A DNA stretch of 64,000 bases from Larus michahellis (taxonomy: Eukaryota > Chordata > Aves > Charadriiformes > Laridae), in contig NC_133901.1 in the NCBI RefSeq assembly GCF_964199755.1, positions 26,872,397 to 26,936,396 on the forward strand, in the 5' to 3' direction. A program made the translations under genes and the position numbers. Of this stretch, positions 1 to 12,600 are shown in pieces (position 1 is the stretch's first letter; every line of letters starts with the position of its first letter). The notes beneath the pieces were generated by a model. That model was not told where the DNA came from, did not search any database, and saw only the letters and a list, made by a program, of their open reading frames with translations.

Positions 1-627
1 AGATGAGAGGCTGAAAAGGCATTAGGTTGGCAAACCAGCTTTACTTTCCTTGGCCTTTAATAGGCGCTAAATCCAGAGATCTGGAAACTGACTTTAGCAA
101 AAATACGTGAAATAGTAATAGCACTGCCGTTTGTTCATCCTGAACTAAATATCTTCCAAAGGCACAGGTTCCTCATACCACTTTTAGTGAACTGAGTTTT
201 AAAAGAGCTCATCCAGACAACAGTCTTTCCCCGGTGATTTAAGTAAAGTACTCCTGTGGCATCCCCCTGCTACTGAGTCAGGAGTCTGTTTATGTCTAAC
301 AGTTACAGGCAAAAACTTCCAATGAAATCTGTGCAAAGAGTGAAAGAAGTTGTAAAGACAGTTATAATACTCACAAGTCTGTATGCACTCAGATGCTGTA
401 GAAAACTTGGCATTTGTGCAACTGTCACTGCCATCTTAATCAATTTCCACTTAAAATTTAGGTTGATGCTTCTGGCAAGCAAGGTTGGGTCAGTGTAACA
501 GGACAGGAATTAAATTTGATATATTAATCACAATCAACATCACCATCAGACATACACCCACCTAAAAATCACAGCTATACGTATGTATGTATGTATTTGT
601 GTATGTATTCATTTGGTCTTCTTTCAG
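1..627. other. Intron sequence of CPB1 left of the first visible exon
   Basis: No coding exon is seen here. The sequence ends in a splice acceptor (pyrimidine-rich tract, then CAG at 625-627) in front of the first visible CPB1 exon. A short TATG microsatellite lies near 580-612. The signal peptide and the first part of the CPB1 propeptide must be encoded further left. Confidence 0.6.
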
Positions 628-3600
628 GTTGACTTTTGGCAGCCAGACTCTGTCACACTGGTAAGGCCAAAAATGCAAGTTGATTTCCGAGTTGAAGCTG
701 ACACCTCTTTTGAGGTTGAAGATCTTTTGAAAGAAACTGGAATGGAGTATAGGTAAGTTTGTTCTCACTACTGTATTTTGAATGGAAGGAGATTAAATAC
801 TGGGGAAAATGTGTTTGATCTTTTCATACTGGCCAACTGATCTTCCTGTCAGGAACTTCATCCCTCCTGTGGGTGAAGTTTCCAGGGTTCAGCTTTCCTG
901 TGGTAGTTCAAATGGACTGTAGCTGCTCTGAGTTAAAGGGGTGAGGTGAAATGCTGATAGAGGTAAGAGACAGGAAGTAAAGACTACTACTACCAGGAAT
1001 TTCCCGGAGGTGAAAGCTCACTGCAGTACACAAAGGTGGAGTACAGAGGGGACAAGAAAAATTGCCCATTAAAGACAAAACGCAGCAAAGGTCTAGAAAG
1101 AGCCAGAAAGTACACCAGATGGGTTTGCATGATAGTATCAGGGAACTGAAGACAGAAAATGGGCCCCAAGGGTTCCCACTGAGTTCTCTAACCTGCAGAA
1201 CAACAGCTAGAGGGGCAAAAAAATGCAACTGGTGACAAAGAGAAGGCAGTTGCTAGGTGAAGGGCTAAAGGAGTGGGGAGAACAGATTCCTAGGACAGCC
1301 TTGGACTCAAGTCACACAGCAAATCCATAGCAAGGATTGCTTCAGAGAAAGCTCTTAATTAGCCTACATATTTTGTAAGTATATTACGCAGAAGTAAGAA
1401 AGCCCTGAGTTTCCATAACCGAATACAACTGTAGCATAAGTGGAGTGAATAGACCACACTGCCACATTACACATCCCCGAGAATGGAATCATTGTAGTGA
1501 GCAGCGTTAATGGGAGGGGAAGGAGAAAAGAGCAGGACCAGTCAACTGCTTATACTTCAAATATTCCAGTCACTGGGCGAGCATTAATCAAGGATGAGAA
1601 GTTGACTTTGGGCTGGAGTGGAGTGGGTCTGTCTCTCATCATTGCTCCTTTAGCTCCACCTGAGCTTTGCAGATTGTCTCGGCCCATCTTGATTATCAGG
1701 CTTCCTCAATGTGTAATGGATATTCTGTCAACATCATGTACTCAGACGCTGAAAGTCAGTGTTATTTGATCAAATTCTCATGACTTCATTTGGATGGGTG
1801 GAGAGTTTTTCTCTCTCAGCCCCATTGTTGTTGCCACTAGAACAAACTCCTTCATTGGAGACCACACAGTTCTCATTAAACATTACTTTCATGATCTGCT
1901 AAATCCAAGGATAATCCATCCCTAAACTTACTGGCCTCACGTTAGCTATGTCTGATTTGGATGCTGCTGGGGGAACAGAATCTAAAAACATTCTAGAAGA
2001 AATCATTTTCAATAATGCCACAGCCCACATACAGCACAGAATCCAATTTCAGTGGAATTTCCTCTTTGGCAAAGGAAGAGTTACTCTACATGTGTTAGTT
2101 TTTCCTATAATATTCACGAACTCCCTCAGGTCCATGCACAAATCTTTTGATTGCAACAAAGGCCATAATGTCTGGAAGGCGTCCCTGACAAACTTGAGTG
2201 GAGCGTCCTTGTGGCAAAGCAAGCTGTTACAATTCTTTTGAAGTGCAGCTGCAATGCCGTGACATCATGTCAATGTAGTCATTTGCACTGTTTGTTCTGA
2301 AGGCTGGTGTCACCTCACAAACTGGCCTCCTGCTCTTCTATCCAAGTCACAAATGATCAAGGACATATTCTGGATGAATAAGATTTGTAAGAATGTTAAT
2401 ACAAGCACTGGAAAAACAAGAGAACTTAATTTTTTGATAGCCAAGGTTGAAATACAAGTGAAAGGTCCTCAAGAGTGTGCTCAACAATGAGCTGTGCTTC
2501 TGTGTCAGCCCCAGGGAAAGATCCAGAGAGGATGCTGGGGTTTTCTTGCCATTGTTTGTTCTACTTTAATAGCCCGCCTCACATGCAGTAAAATAGCTTG
2601 GAGGATGGATAATGCCACCTGCAACAGAGCTGTCAAACCGCACCTAACCTTTGGAAGCTTGGTTTGATAAAGAACTTAATCAGACAAACATCTCTGGGTT
2701 GCTGCATGGGATTGTTACGTTGCTGCAGCCTAACTGTCCTCCAGTCCTGTAAATTCAAGCGAGGGCCCTTTTCCTATTGAGGCAGAGGCAATCTGGCAAC
2801 ATGAGGTCAGCCCAGAGCTCATTTTCTGCACGCGCTCTGTCTCAGCATTGCCATTCCTCCTAAAGCAAACTGTTGCCACCCTGGAGGTTTGTTAGTATGG
2901 GAGTAAGTAGGCAGCTGCTAATTAGGAGGGATCATTCTAGCGGCAAGGTTGAGGCAGGAAGTAGGTTGAAACTTAAACCTAATATATTTTATTTTCAAAC
3001 ACATAAATCAACCCCCCCACATTTCACTTCACAATCCATGCAGCCTTAATTCCAGGAAAACCCTGAAAAGTCTATCTGGTGCTTGCTTTCCTGCTAGTGA
3101 ATTCTAAGCTTCTCTTTACACTTTTCGTGGTGCCTTATTGCAGAGTTCTGATTGACAACCTGCAGGCTGCAGTGGATGCCCAGTTTGACAGCAAAGCTCG
3201 TACCACCAGTCACAGCTATGAAAAGTACAACAACTGGGAAACGGTAAAGTCTAGAAGTTTGCCACTTTTTTAGCTTGGTACCTTATCCTCTGTAGGCAAA
3301 ATTGCTTCCGATATGCTTCCAGCCTTCTTCCCTTTTCCTCTTCTGTTACATACATTAATACGATAACTCCTTCTCCAAACTCTCTTTCCTCGTCCCCTTT
3401 AGTGCTCATTACCGAGTTAATTTGTATAACCCACCCCCCTACACCAATTTCCCCTACTTCTGCTCCCAGTGCTGCAAAGAAACTCTGGCAGAAATTCAAC
3501 GACCAGGCTGACATGCTTACTACTAGTTTTCTCTTTCCTTTTCACTCCTTCTCCCACTTCCTCTGCTAAAAAACTTGATTCCATTTCTTGCCCCAATTCT

Positions 3601-6600
3601 AACCCTTCATCTTCTACCACAAGCTCTCCCCTTCCTCCCTCTTTTTTGTCACAGCTATGCTCATTTCTCTGGACATGTAATCTTGACCACGTCACTTTTC
3701 ACAAGTTTGCATCACATTGCATCACAGTTCTTATATTTCAAAGTATGACAATCTCCCTTTCATGTCTTTCCTTGCAAAAATCTTTCATTTTTGTGCCGAT
3801 CATTGCCCACTAAGCACATGTTACATTTTCAAATGAGAAAAATTGTATTTCCTCTCCAAGTAGTATCTATAGATCATACACAGAACTAATCAATTTTTTT
3901 CCACCAGAACTCTCCTAAAAAAAAATTCTCTTTTTACAAGGCTATTAAAAAATAAAAAACAAAAGCTCCTCTGACTCTGCAAAGGTTATTGGCATGCAAA
4001 AAACCATCAACATCCATAATGTCAACTGTTATTTCTAGTATTCTCTTGCCAGTTTGTCTAGATCTGTCTGCTGTTTCCTGTCTTTTTCTAAGTTCATAGA
4101 TAGCTCTTTGGGCATGAAATGCTTTTTTTGTGTGGATGTGACAACTTTTTTGTGAGCTTCTGAAGGCACCTGTAACAAAGGGAATCTGCTCCAATATTAA
4201 GACAATAAAGGCTGTTATTACTTCCTGTAAATAATAAGTAGAATGAAGGAAACTTTCTTTCTTTTGTATCTGGCATTGGTGGACCGTTCCTACAAATCCC
4301 TGTCCAGCACTTCTGTCAGTAATTCAAGAATGATGATGAATAAAAGAGCCACGAAACTCAAAAACATTACAACATGTAGCAGATTTAAGGAATTCAATCT
4401 ACTTAGCTTAACAAGGAAAACAGTTTTCTTTTGTTAAGAGAGCTTAAGGGTTGACAAGGTCATAACTATATAGGGTTAACATTCAAAGGGTTTTGTAATC
4501 CACCAGCCATACTCCAATGACTGGTTTAAATAAATTCATATTAAAACAATCAATTCGGATACATAGCTCTAGTACAAATAGGAATTCATTCTTGGAAATC
4601 TACAAAATGTGTTAAATATTAGGTCAAGTTAGATGCTCAGAAGGACCATTCTGGTTTGAAGCCTGTGAATTAATTACTCTGGACCGGAGGACAGAGACAT
4701 CAGTAAATTTAATCTCCTTATTAAACAGATAGCTGCCTGGACTGCTGATATCGCTGCTCAGAACCCAGACCTTGTCTCTCGCAGTGTAATTGGGGAAACA
4801 TACGAAGGACGGCCAATGTACATTCTCAAAGTAAGTGCTTTGATTTCTTTGTGCCAGACTTTTCCTCTGTTAACTTCCACAATATTAAAACACCAATGAT
4901 GCTAAGATAGTAATATGTATTTTGCAGAAAATCTAGTACATTTTGTTCACTACTACTGTGATTTGTTCAACTTAAGATTTTTTTTTAAAAAGGGACATAA
5001 TGAAATATTAGAAGTTCAGACATATAAATATAAGCACACTCCTGAGAGCTACTTGAATGGTCATGGAACTTTATGTTCTCTCCATTTGTTGTTTGTAAAC
5101 CCATTTACTCTAAAAGGATCTATAAATGTCAGTTTCTCTAGTGATAGGCAACAAATTTGTTTGTATCTTCATCATACATAATTTTTTGGCATAACTTTTA
5201 TGAATCAGTAAGATACGATGACTTAAATAAAGGTGAAAGGATAAAGATTACTTGCCCAAAACGGCATAAGCATTTACAGTAGTTTATCATTCAAGCAAAC
5301 AAGATCAACTCTTACAGACACTACAGGAAATAAATCAACAGCAGAATAATCAAATAATTGGGGGTGTGGTGTGTGGAAAGCTTATCTACATGAATAAAAA
5401 TGAAATTATTAAGAGCCTATTGTTTTAGCTCGAATATCATGATCAGCTACAGCTGAGAGCACCCCATACATTTCCATTTAACAAAGGAATGCTGTATTTG
5501 TATAAAGTTTGACTTTTTAAGGTCAGCAAGCTGACTGACTTGTTCTGCATAAAAATTATTTTGTTTAAGACACGGGGGTTTTTGTTGTTTTTTTTTCTCA
5601 GATGGGAAAAAGTGGTCCAAATAAGAAGGCCATCTTCATGGATTGTGGTTTCCATGCAAGAGAGTGGATCTCCCCTGCTTTCTGCCAGTGGTTTGTGAAA
5701 GAAGTCAGTAAGCTTAACGATGAAAAAATATTTTACCAAATGCAACTATGTTTAAGAAAATCTTAAGTGAGCAGCAAGAGCTGAGGCAGCTGCAGATTGC
5801 CTTTTTGCCTCTAAATACCTGTCTGCAAATCCCTTCTCTCACCTCAGATGGTTAGGGTGTAACTACTTAAACCAGATCTTAATGGTTGGACCTGTAATCT
5901 TTCAGCAGCTTAAGACTATCTAAAAGCATGTGTAAGAGATACTGACAACTACAAGGGTTACTTACACAGTCTATAAATTCCTTTTTGCACCTGTAGTCAG
6001 AGAAAGGTGAGAGATAAGAAAACAGGTCTAGTAATACTATAAACATAGTCACCTTCTTCACATAGCCATAAGGAGTAGGGAATAAGGAAATTCAAGGGCA
6101 CATCAGAAGGCATCTGAATGCCTTTCAGAACAGCTGCCTTCCTACAACGTCAGGTGCCATATTCCCTGCAACCAGCTTTACTCAGTAAGGCAACAGAGAG
6201 AGTGGAAACCCACGCTGAGCTAAGCACAGAGTGCACTGAGGAAACATACCCAAGAGAGGAGGATGATTATAGATGAAGCTCCCTAAACTCCACTCAGGAA
6301 GAGGGAAATGCATGTACGTCCCTTTGAGCTGTCGCTTCAAGTTGTACAGGATGGTTTCTAAAACATGAAACCATATTCAGAAAAGAGCCACACAGGTGAA
6401 ATTAGCTTCGCTTCAGGCTCGGACACTTTAGGCCTTGAATTAATTTTATCTCCTTTGTCTTTTCCTTCTCCTCACCACCAATATAAAGCAGGTGAGAGTT
6501 ACCAAATGCTGCACAGTCTTCTCTACAGAGAAGAGGTATATTCCCTCTCAGTGGAGGGAGATCAATCAACTTAGCAGAACAACTCACTGACTGAATCTCA

Positions 6601-9600
6601 AATTTTGTAAGAATTCATGCTTGAAGAGTAAAAAAAACCAAACAACAATGTCCAGAAGCAGCAGCTGGGATTTAAAACCCAAGGAAAGGAAAGCCAAGGT
6701 ACGTGAGTGAGTCACGCTGGCAGAGGCATTCATTGGTGGCAAGTATAATCTCAGTCTGATCAGCCAGCCATGCGGTTTTGTGTAGGGAGCGGTGGAAATT
6801 GAAAGTGACATCTCAGTGGAGTCAATGGGAATGTGATTTCATTATCTCCTAATAAGGCTGCAGACAGTATGTGCTACCATTTTTCTCTTAGCAATTCACG
6901 TCACTACGGCTGTCATTTTCACTGTCTGGTCACTTAATTAATGGGTGTACCTGACACCAGCAGTGGCTCCGCTCAGTGGATCCAAGCGTGGATAGGCAGA
7001 AGTGCTTTAAAAGTGCAGTCCTCTGAGCGTCATCAGTGGTTCACTTGGGATTGCTTCTAGACATAAAAGTAAAAAAAAAATAAATAAATAACCAACTAGA
7101 GAAAAACATGAGCAAAGTGGATTGTTATATGTATCTCCGAAAAAAAACACGTGTAAGAAAAATAAAACAGGAAAGAAAAAGTTCTAGTGATCTGAAACTG
7201 CTTTTCTAGATTCTACAGTCAACCTTCCCACCTGGTAGTCACAGAACAATAGATACCTTCCTCCATTGCATTGCTCCCTGTGTTGTCCTTTGGTCCTTTA
7301 CATCTGTGTAAAGGAAACACGGGTGCAACATACTTCTTAGAGCACATTTCCATGATCATTGCATGCTCCCTCAACAGTGATATAAATCTATGAACAAGCA
7401 TACAAAGTGCCAAGCCATGAACAATCAGGATCTACAGGTTTATGGCACGAGTTCTTATGTTTGTTATTTGATGTATGCATCTGGAAAAGTGCAGGGAAAA
7501 ATCTGCCTCCCTGTGAACACGTGCATCCACAGCATTATGACTGGAAGTGCGTAAGGATGTTCTTTGGAAATATTCTCTAAATTTTGGTTATTGGTGAAAT
7601 TTCTCTGCAGAACAGATATAAAAATATGGGAATAATGATTTTTTCCTTCTCACATAAATTAAAGCCAAGCCTTTAAGGTGTCAGGATGTAGAGAGAATAT
7701 ATGGACAGGAACTTTGCTCTGTCCGTAAACAAGAAGCTAGTAGATGGAAATCTCTTTCCAGTGATTTAATATCCTGTTCAAAATCAACACCGCTTTACCA
7801 TATAATTTATCTACCAGAATGAGATGGCTTTCTAGCAGCAGTGTAGTTTAAGTCAGTGTAAATCCTCTAAGTCTATGTAGTATCATAGAGCTGCCATCTC
7901 ACGTGGTGCAGTGACCTGGATGACTTTGCTCACCACATTCAGTAACTCCCGATCCAGACCCAGACCTCTAAATTCACACAGGAGATACAGATCTATGAAC
8001 GTATCATCAGCTTTTTCTACTTTTCTCCAACTAGGCTGTTGAGACCTATGGAAAAGATACTGTCATGACCACGCTTCTCGACAGCTTGGACTTCTATGTT
8101 TTGCCTGTTGTTAATATCGATGGTTACGTTTACACTTGGACCAATGTAAGTACAATCTTCTTACTCAAGAAGACTACTGCTGGAAAAGCCAACTGTTAGA
8201 ACTTTCTCTTACTTTTGATCTGTGCTTCACCATTCTATTTCAGGACCGCATGTGGAGAAAGACACGCTCTAAAAATGCTGGTAGCCGTTGCATCGGTACA
8301 GATCCCAACAGGAATTTTAATGCTGGCTGGTGCAGTAAGTGTCTCCTAACAATAGCCGCAAGCGATCATACAGAGGTGCAATAGCTAAGATGCTTCATTA
8401 TAGATTTTCCTTACCTGATGATTGGTCTAGCTCAAGCTTGAGTGAAGACCAGTATAGCATTGTGGAGTAGCTTGTGTTCAATATTTGGGGCAGTTTGGGG
8501 CAAAAAAGACTTTGGTTACTAGCATAATCAGTATGGCTGCTTCTATGAATGTATATATATGCATACACATATGCATATATATGAACATATATACACTTAC
8601 ACACACATACACATATATACACGCACACACGCGTGCACTTTTCTATGAGTTCAGAACAGAAACTGAAAGAGTTTGCTTTTGGTTGGTTTCACTCGGTGGA
8701 CAGGGGTTTCTTCTGAGTGGTTTCCACTTGGTTGGTTCCTGGAAGTGTCCTAGAAATGGAAGAGATATGCAAGGAGAGGATTATTAAGTACTGAAGCAAA
8801 TCAATATCCCAAATAACTTAGATAATACAGAACTTTACATCAATACTCATGTTCTTCCAACTAAGCACACTGTAGAGGGCATATTTATTTAATGCTAGGT
8901 CATGTTGCCCAGCGTCTTAACTATACAATAAAGTATTCTCTCCTCTGATATGGCACGTGTGTCAGTAGGATTTCCAAGGCTTATCTACAAAACATGACTC
9001 TCCTAACAACCAACTTTTTTCATTAAATTCTCATTAAATTCACCTTTCTTCCCAGCTCTTGGGGCCTCAAAAAGCCCCTGTGATTCCACTTACTGTGGCT
9101 CGGCACCTGAGTCTGAAAAGGAGACCAAGGCTTTGGCTGATTTTATTCGTGAACATCTTTCTACAATCAAGGCATACTTGACGATTCACTCCTATTCCCA
9201 GCTGCTACTGTTTCCTTATTCGTATGCTTACAAATTACCATCGAATTACGAGGAACTGGTAAGTCTCTTTGTCATTTTGACATAACGAAAAGAATAAGTA
9301 AAAATCATCACTTGTTATTTAGGTCCATTTAACTTCAAGCAGTTTAACATCTGGAAAGAATCTGTACTGCCAGTTTTTGAAAATACTTCAGTCTTTCATA
9401 GCAAGAACAAGGGAAATCATGATGGCTTCAAGACAGTTCAAGCACAGGATAAACTCAAGAGCCTTATTTAATTTCCATATACACAATGAATTTGACACAA
9501 GGTCAGGTTTGTCTTCCAGTCATGCTACACAGAAATCCACTATGCTGTGCTGCACTGCTTCTTCCCGACTCGAGTTTGCTGTGTAGGTAGCTTTAATACA

Positions 9601-12600
9601 TGACATGGAAACATTATGCCCTGTAAGTCAAGCTAACGGCTTGGCAGATTGTAGTATCTAGGAAATGACTGAACTGGTATCATCAACAGCAGACAAGGAT
9701 CTCTGTCTACCACTTCCTACCGAACCTTGGTTCGCACTTCAGTAACATGGTGAAACTCCTATTGATACAGGTTCAGGACAACAAGGCAGTTTTTATCAAA
9801 TGTATAATTAAAAACAGTTAAATACAAAACAGGTAAAACGTTTCAGTTCTGAGGCCTTTGTAAACAGGCCTGTGTTCAAACACACCTTTTATTTGGAAGA
9901 GGAGAGGATGAATGAGGTGTTTTAAAGGACAATGCCCCTTCCATTCGCCCTAGAAAGGCCACACTCTAATACCATTTAAATAAGATAACTATAGTCTGGA
10001 TTTTTTTATTTTTATGTTTTTTGTCCTTAAAAATAGAGAGAGGATTTAAAACGACTAAATGTGTATAAAAGTTGTAAACATTTTAGAAGGCCAAAAATCA
10101 CCAATCATGAATAATAAGATGACTTCAGTTCTCTGGCGTATTAGCAATTAGAAGCTGTCAGCAGGGAAAAAAACATAGCAAAACAAAATAAACAAATCTT
10201 GATTCCCTCTCTTTCCTGGATGCTGCCAAAAGTCCAAGGCAACAACGCTGTGTGTTGCTCGGCTGTGCAGGTTTGGCAGATTTATGAGTGCTCCCAAACA
10301 GATGTCATATTTCTGAAGCACAAATACAAACTGGGTCCAACACTGAAGTTTCTTGTTGCATTTTTTACAGCTTAAAAGAGAGAATAAAATTAAGATGAGG
10401 ATTTTGGTTTCATAATTTATATTGCAGAAATTTTTAATTGCAATTATTCCAGGGAACTGTAGTAATTTCTTGTCTTCAGTTTTTACAAAAGCTTCCCATT
10501 TCACACATTGGAGGTGAGTCTAAAGTAATAAAACAACATAAAACCCTTGAAGCTTCTTTGTTGTCAAGATCACAAAGTTCCCATGTGTTAAAGATTTGCA
10601 TGACATTCTGCCCTATTTTTTGAATCAAGAGCAAATGTGATGAAACATAACTAAAAGTACAGCATGTTTCTCACAGTATTAAATGGGAAAAGTTTACATT
10701 GACAAGTCATTATTAAAACAATTTGTAACAATAAGAAAGAACCTATTTGCTTTTCTAGGTTTTCAAATTATTTTATTAAATCAAAATTTTATATTAGCAA
10801 TATTCTATTCTAATACACAGTAAAAATTAATGAATCACCCATACTAAGGTTCTACAATTTTTATCAATAAAAACTCTCCTTTCCTGACTTAGAGGACAAT
10901 TCTGCTGTTACCATTCAGCATAAAAAAAAATAGCTCAGGAATGCAGGCTATATATTTCTCTTCAACCATTTGATTTCACTTTGTAAGTTAGTCTTTCTAA
11001 CATCACTTTATCCTACGTTTTAAATTGGGGCACACTGATCCCAGAGGGAGTTCCATTATTTCCCACTGCAAAGCAATCACAAGTTTCACCATCATGACAA
11101 GGTGACCTTATGAGTGTTTTTCACATCTTAATTAAGGAAAAATATTTCCTCTATTGGTGATCCCAACAAAAAGACAGCAGGATCCCAGAGGTGTTCAACT
11201 TGTGCAGTATCTGACTTCTACAAGGGAGGACTTCTCGCCAAAAATCCTTCTTTTGGAGAATGAGATCAGAGTATCACCCAATCAACATTGCCTGTAGTTG
11301 GGATAATTAAACAGAAAGGGCCTAATTCGCTCCAATGTCAGTGAATTAAATAGAAAGACTGACTTCAACAGGCTCTGGGTCAGGTTTGAAAGTGCAGCTT
11401 TTCAGGTTACTTCAAACAACTAAAACACATTCATTTAATCTGTGACTAAAGAAAGTTTAAGATTTTTCAATCAACAACCAACAAGCAAATTTACTTGCTT
11501 GAAATGAGACAGCTACCAAAAGAAGTATTATTTTGTACGCTACTTGTGTTTCATGTCCAAAAGTGCTGTCTAGATTTAGAATTTAGAGAAATGCTGAAGA
11601 ATGAGAATCTCAACTTTTAATAGAAATTGTCTGGGCAAACAAAAGGATTATAAATCATTTTGCAAATGAAGAAGCAAAATTTATAGTGCCATTATCTTAT
11701 CTTAGATGTTATTTTTACTCTGACAGATCTAATAAATTAGAGGAAATATAGTTGCAATTTCTTATCTCTTTCAGTGAGGAACTGGACGTGTACTTAAACA
11801 AAGCCTCACACGTCTGCTTATCATTAACAACATTTTGTTCCATTGTATTTAATCAAACGTAGCATAATACCATGGGGCTTAAGCTGCATTCCAGTGTCTG
11901 AGACATAGAAGGGCATCAAAATTGAACAATTTGAGACTGAAGACATTAAGTCTCCAGAAGAGAAAGATCTAGAGAATGCTTGCACCTTCCTTTCCTGCAA
12001 GCATACTGAATGGTGTGTCCTTGGGGCTCAAAAGACTTTTCGGTTCACAGCCTCAAGAAATCACCAGAAGGCATAAAACTGTTCTGGTTTTGGTTTCTCA
12101 GGTAGAACAGGGCACTCTGAGAATCCCAGACATCCTTTGTGCTCCACTGCCTTGCTATAGTAAATCAGAACCACCTCAAAATTAGTGTAATTTACTTTGA
12201 GTTGGAGATTAGAACTATCCCTCAACCACCCCCGGCCCTGGGGTGTAAAACATGACGAAAGTCACGTATGTCCCTTCGTTCCCACAACTTCCCACTCTTC
12301 TCCTTAAATGCAAGAGGAACACCGAGGACCTCAACCCCACAGCTCACAAGGGTTCTCCCTTTGTTCAGGGTTGTTCCTTTGTTCCACCCCCACCCCCCCC
12401 CCCCGGGTGTTGCACAAAACTTTCACTGTTATCCAAACACTACTTGAACAACAAAAATAAAAACATCCAAGACAGGAAAATCTAGGTCAGGAATTTCTGA
12501 GAAGTTACACAATATTCTTGTGATGACACCCTGAAAGAAATATGTCCTCCTTTTGGTGAATCACATTTTGCCTGCTTCATAATCCTCTTGACTCATTCTT

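Noticed and set aside
3469-3813. 114-codon plus-strand frame
   Set aside because: Pyrimidine-rich CPB1 intron giving a Ser/Leu/Phe/Pro frame with overlapping antisense frames. No domain.
8398-8787. Frames rich in Tyr/Ile/Val/Cys on both strands
   Set aside because: Translations of the TA/CA microsatellite.
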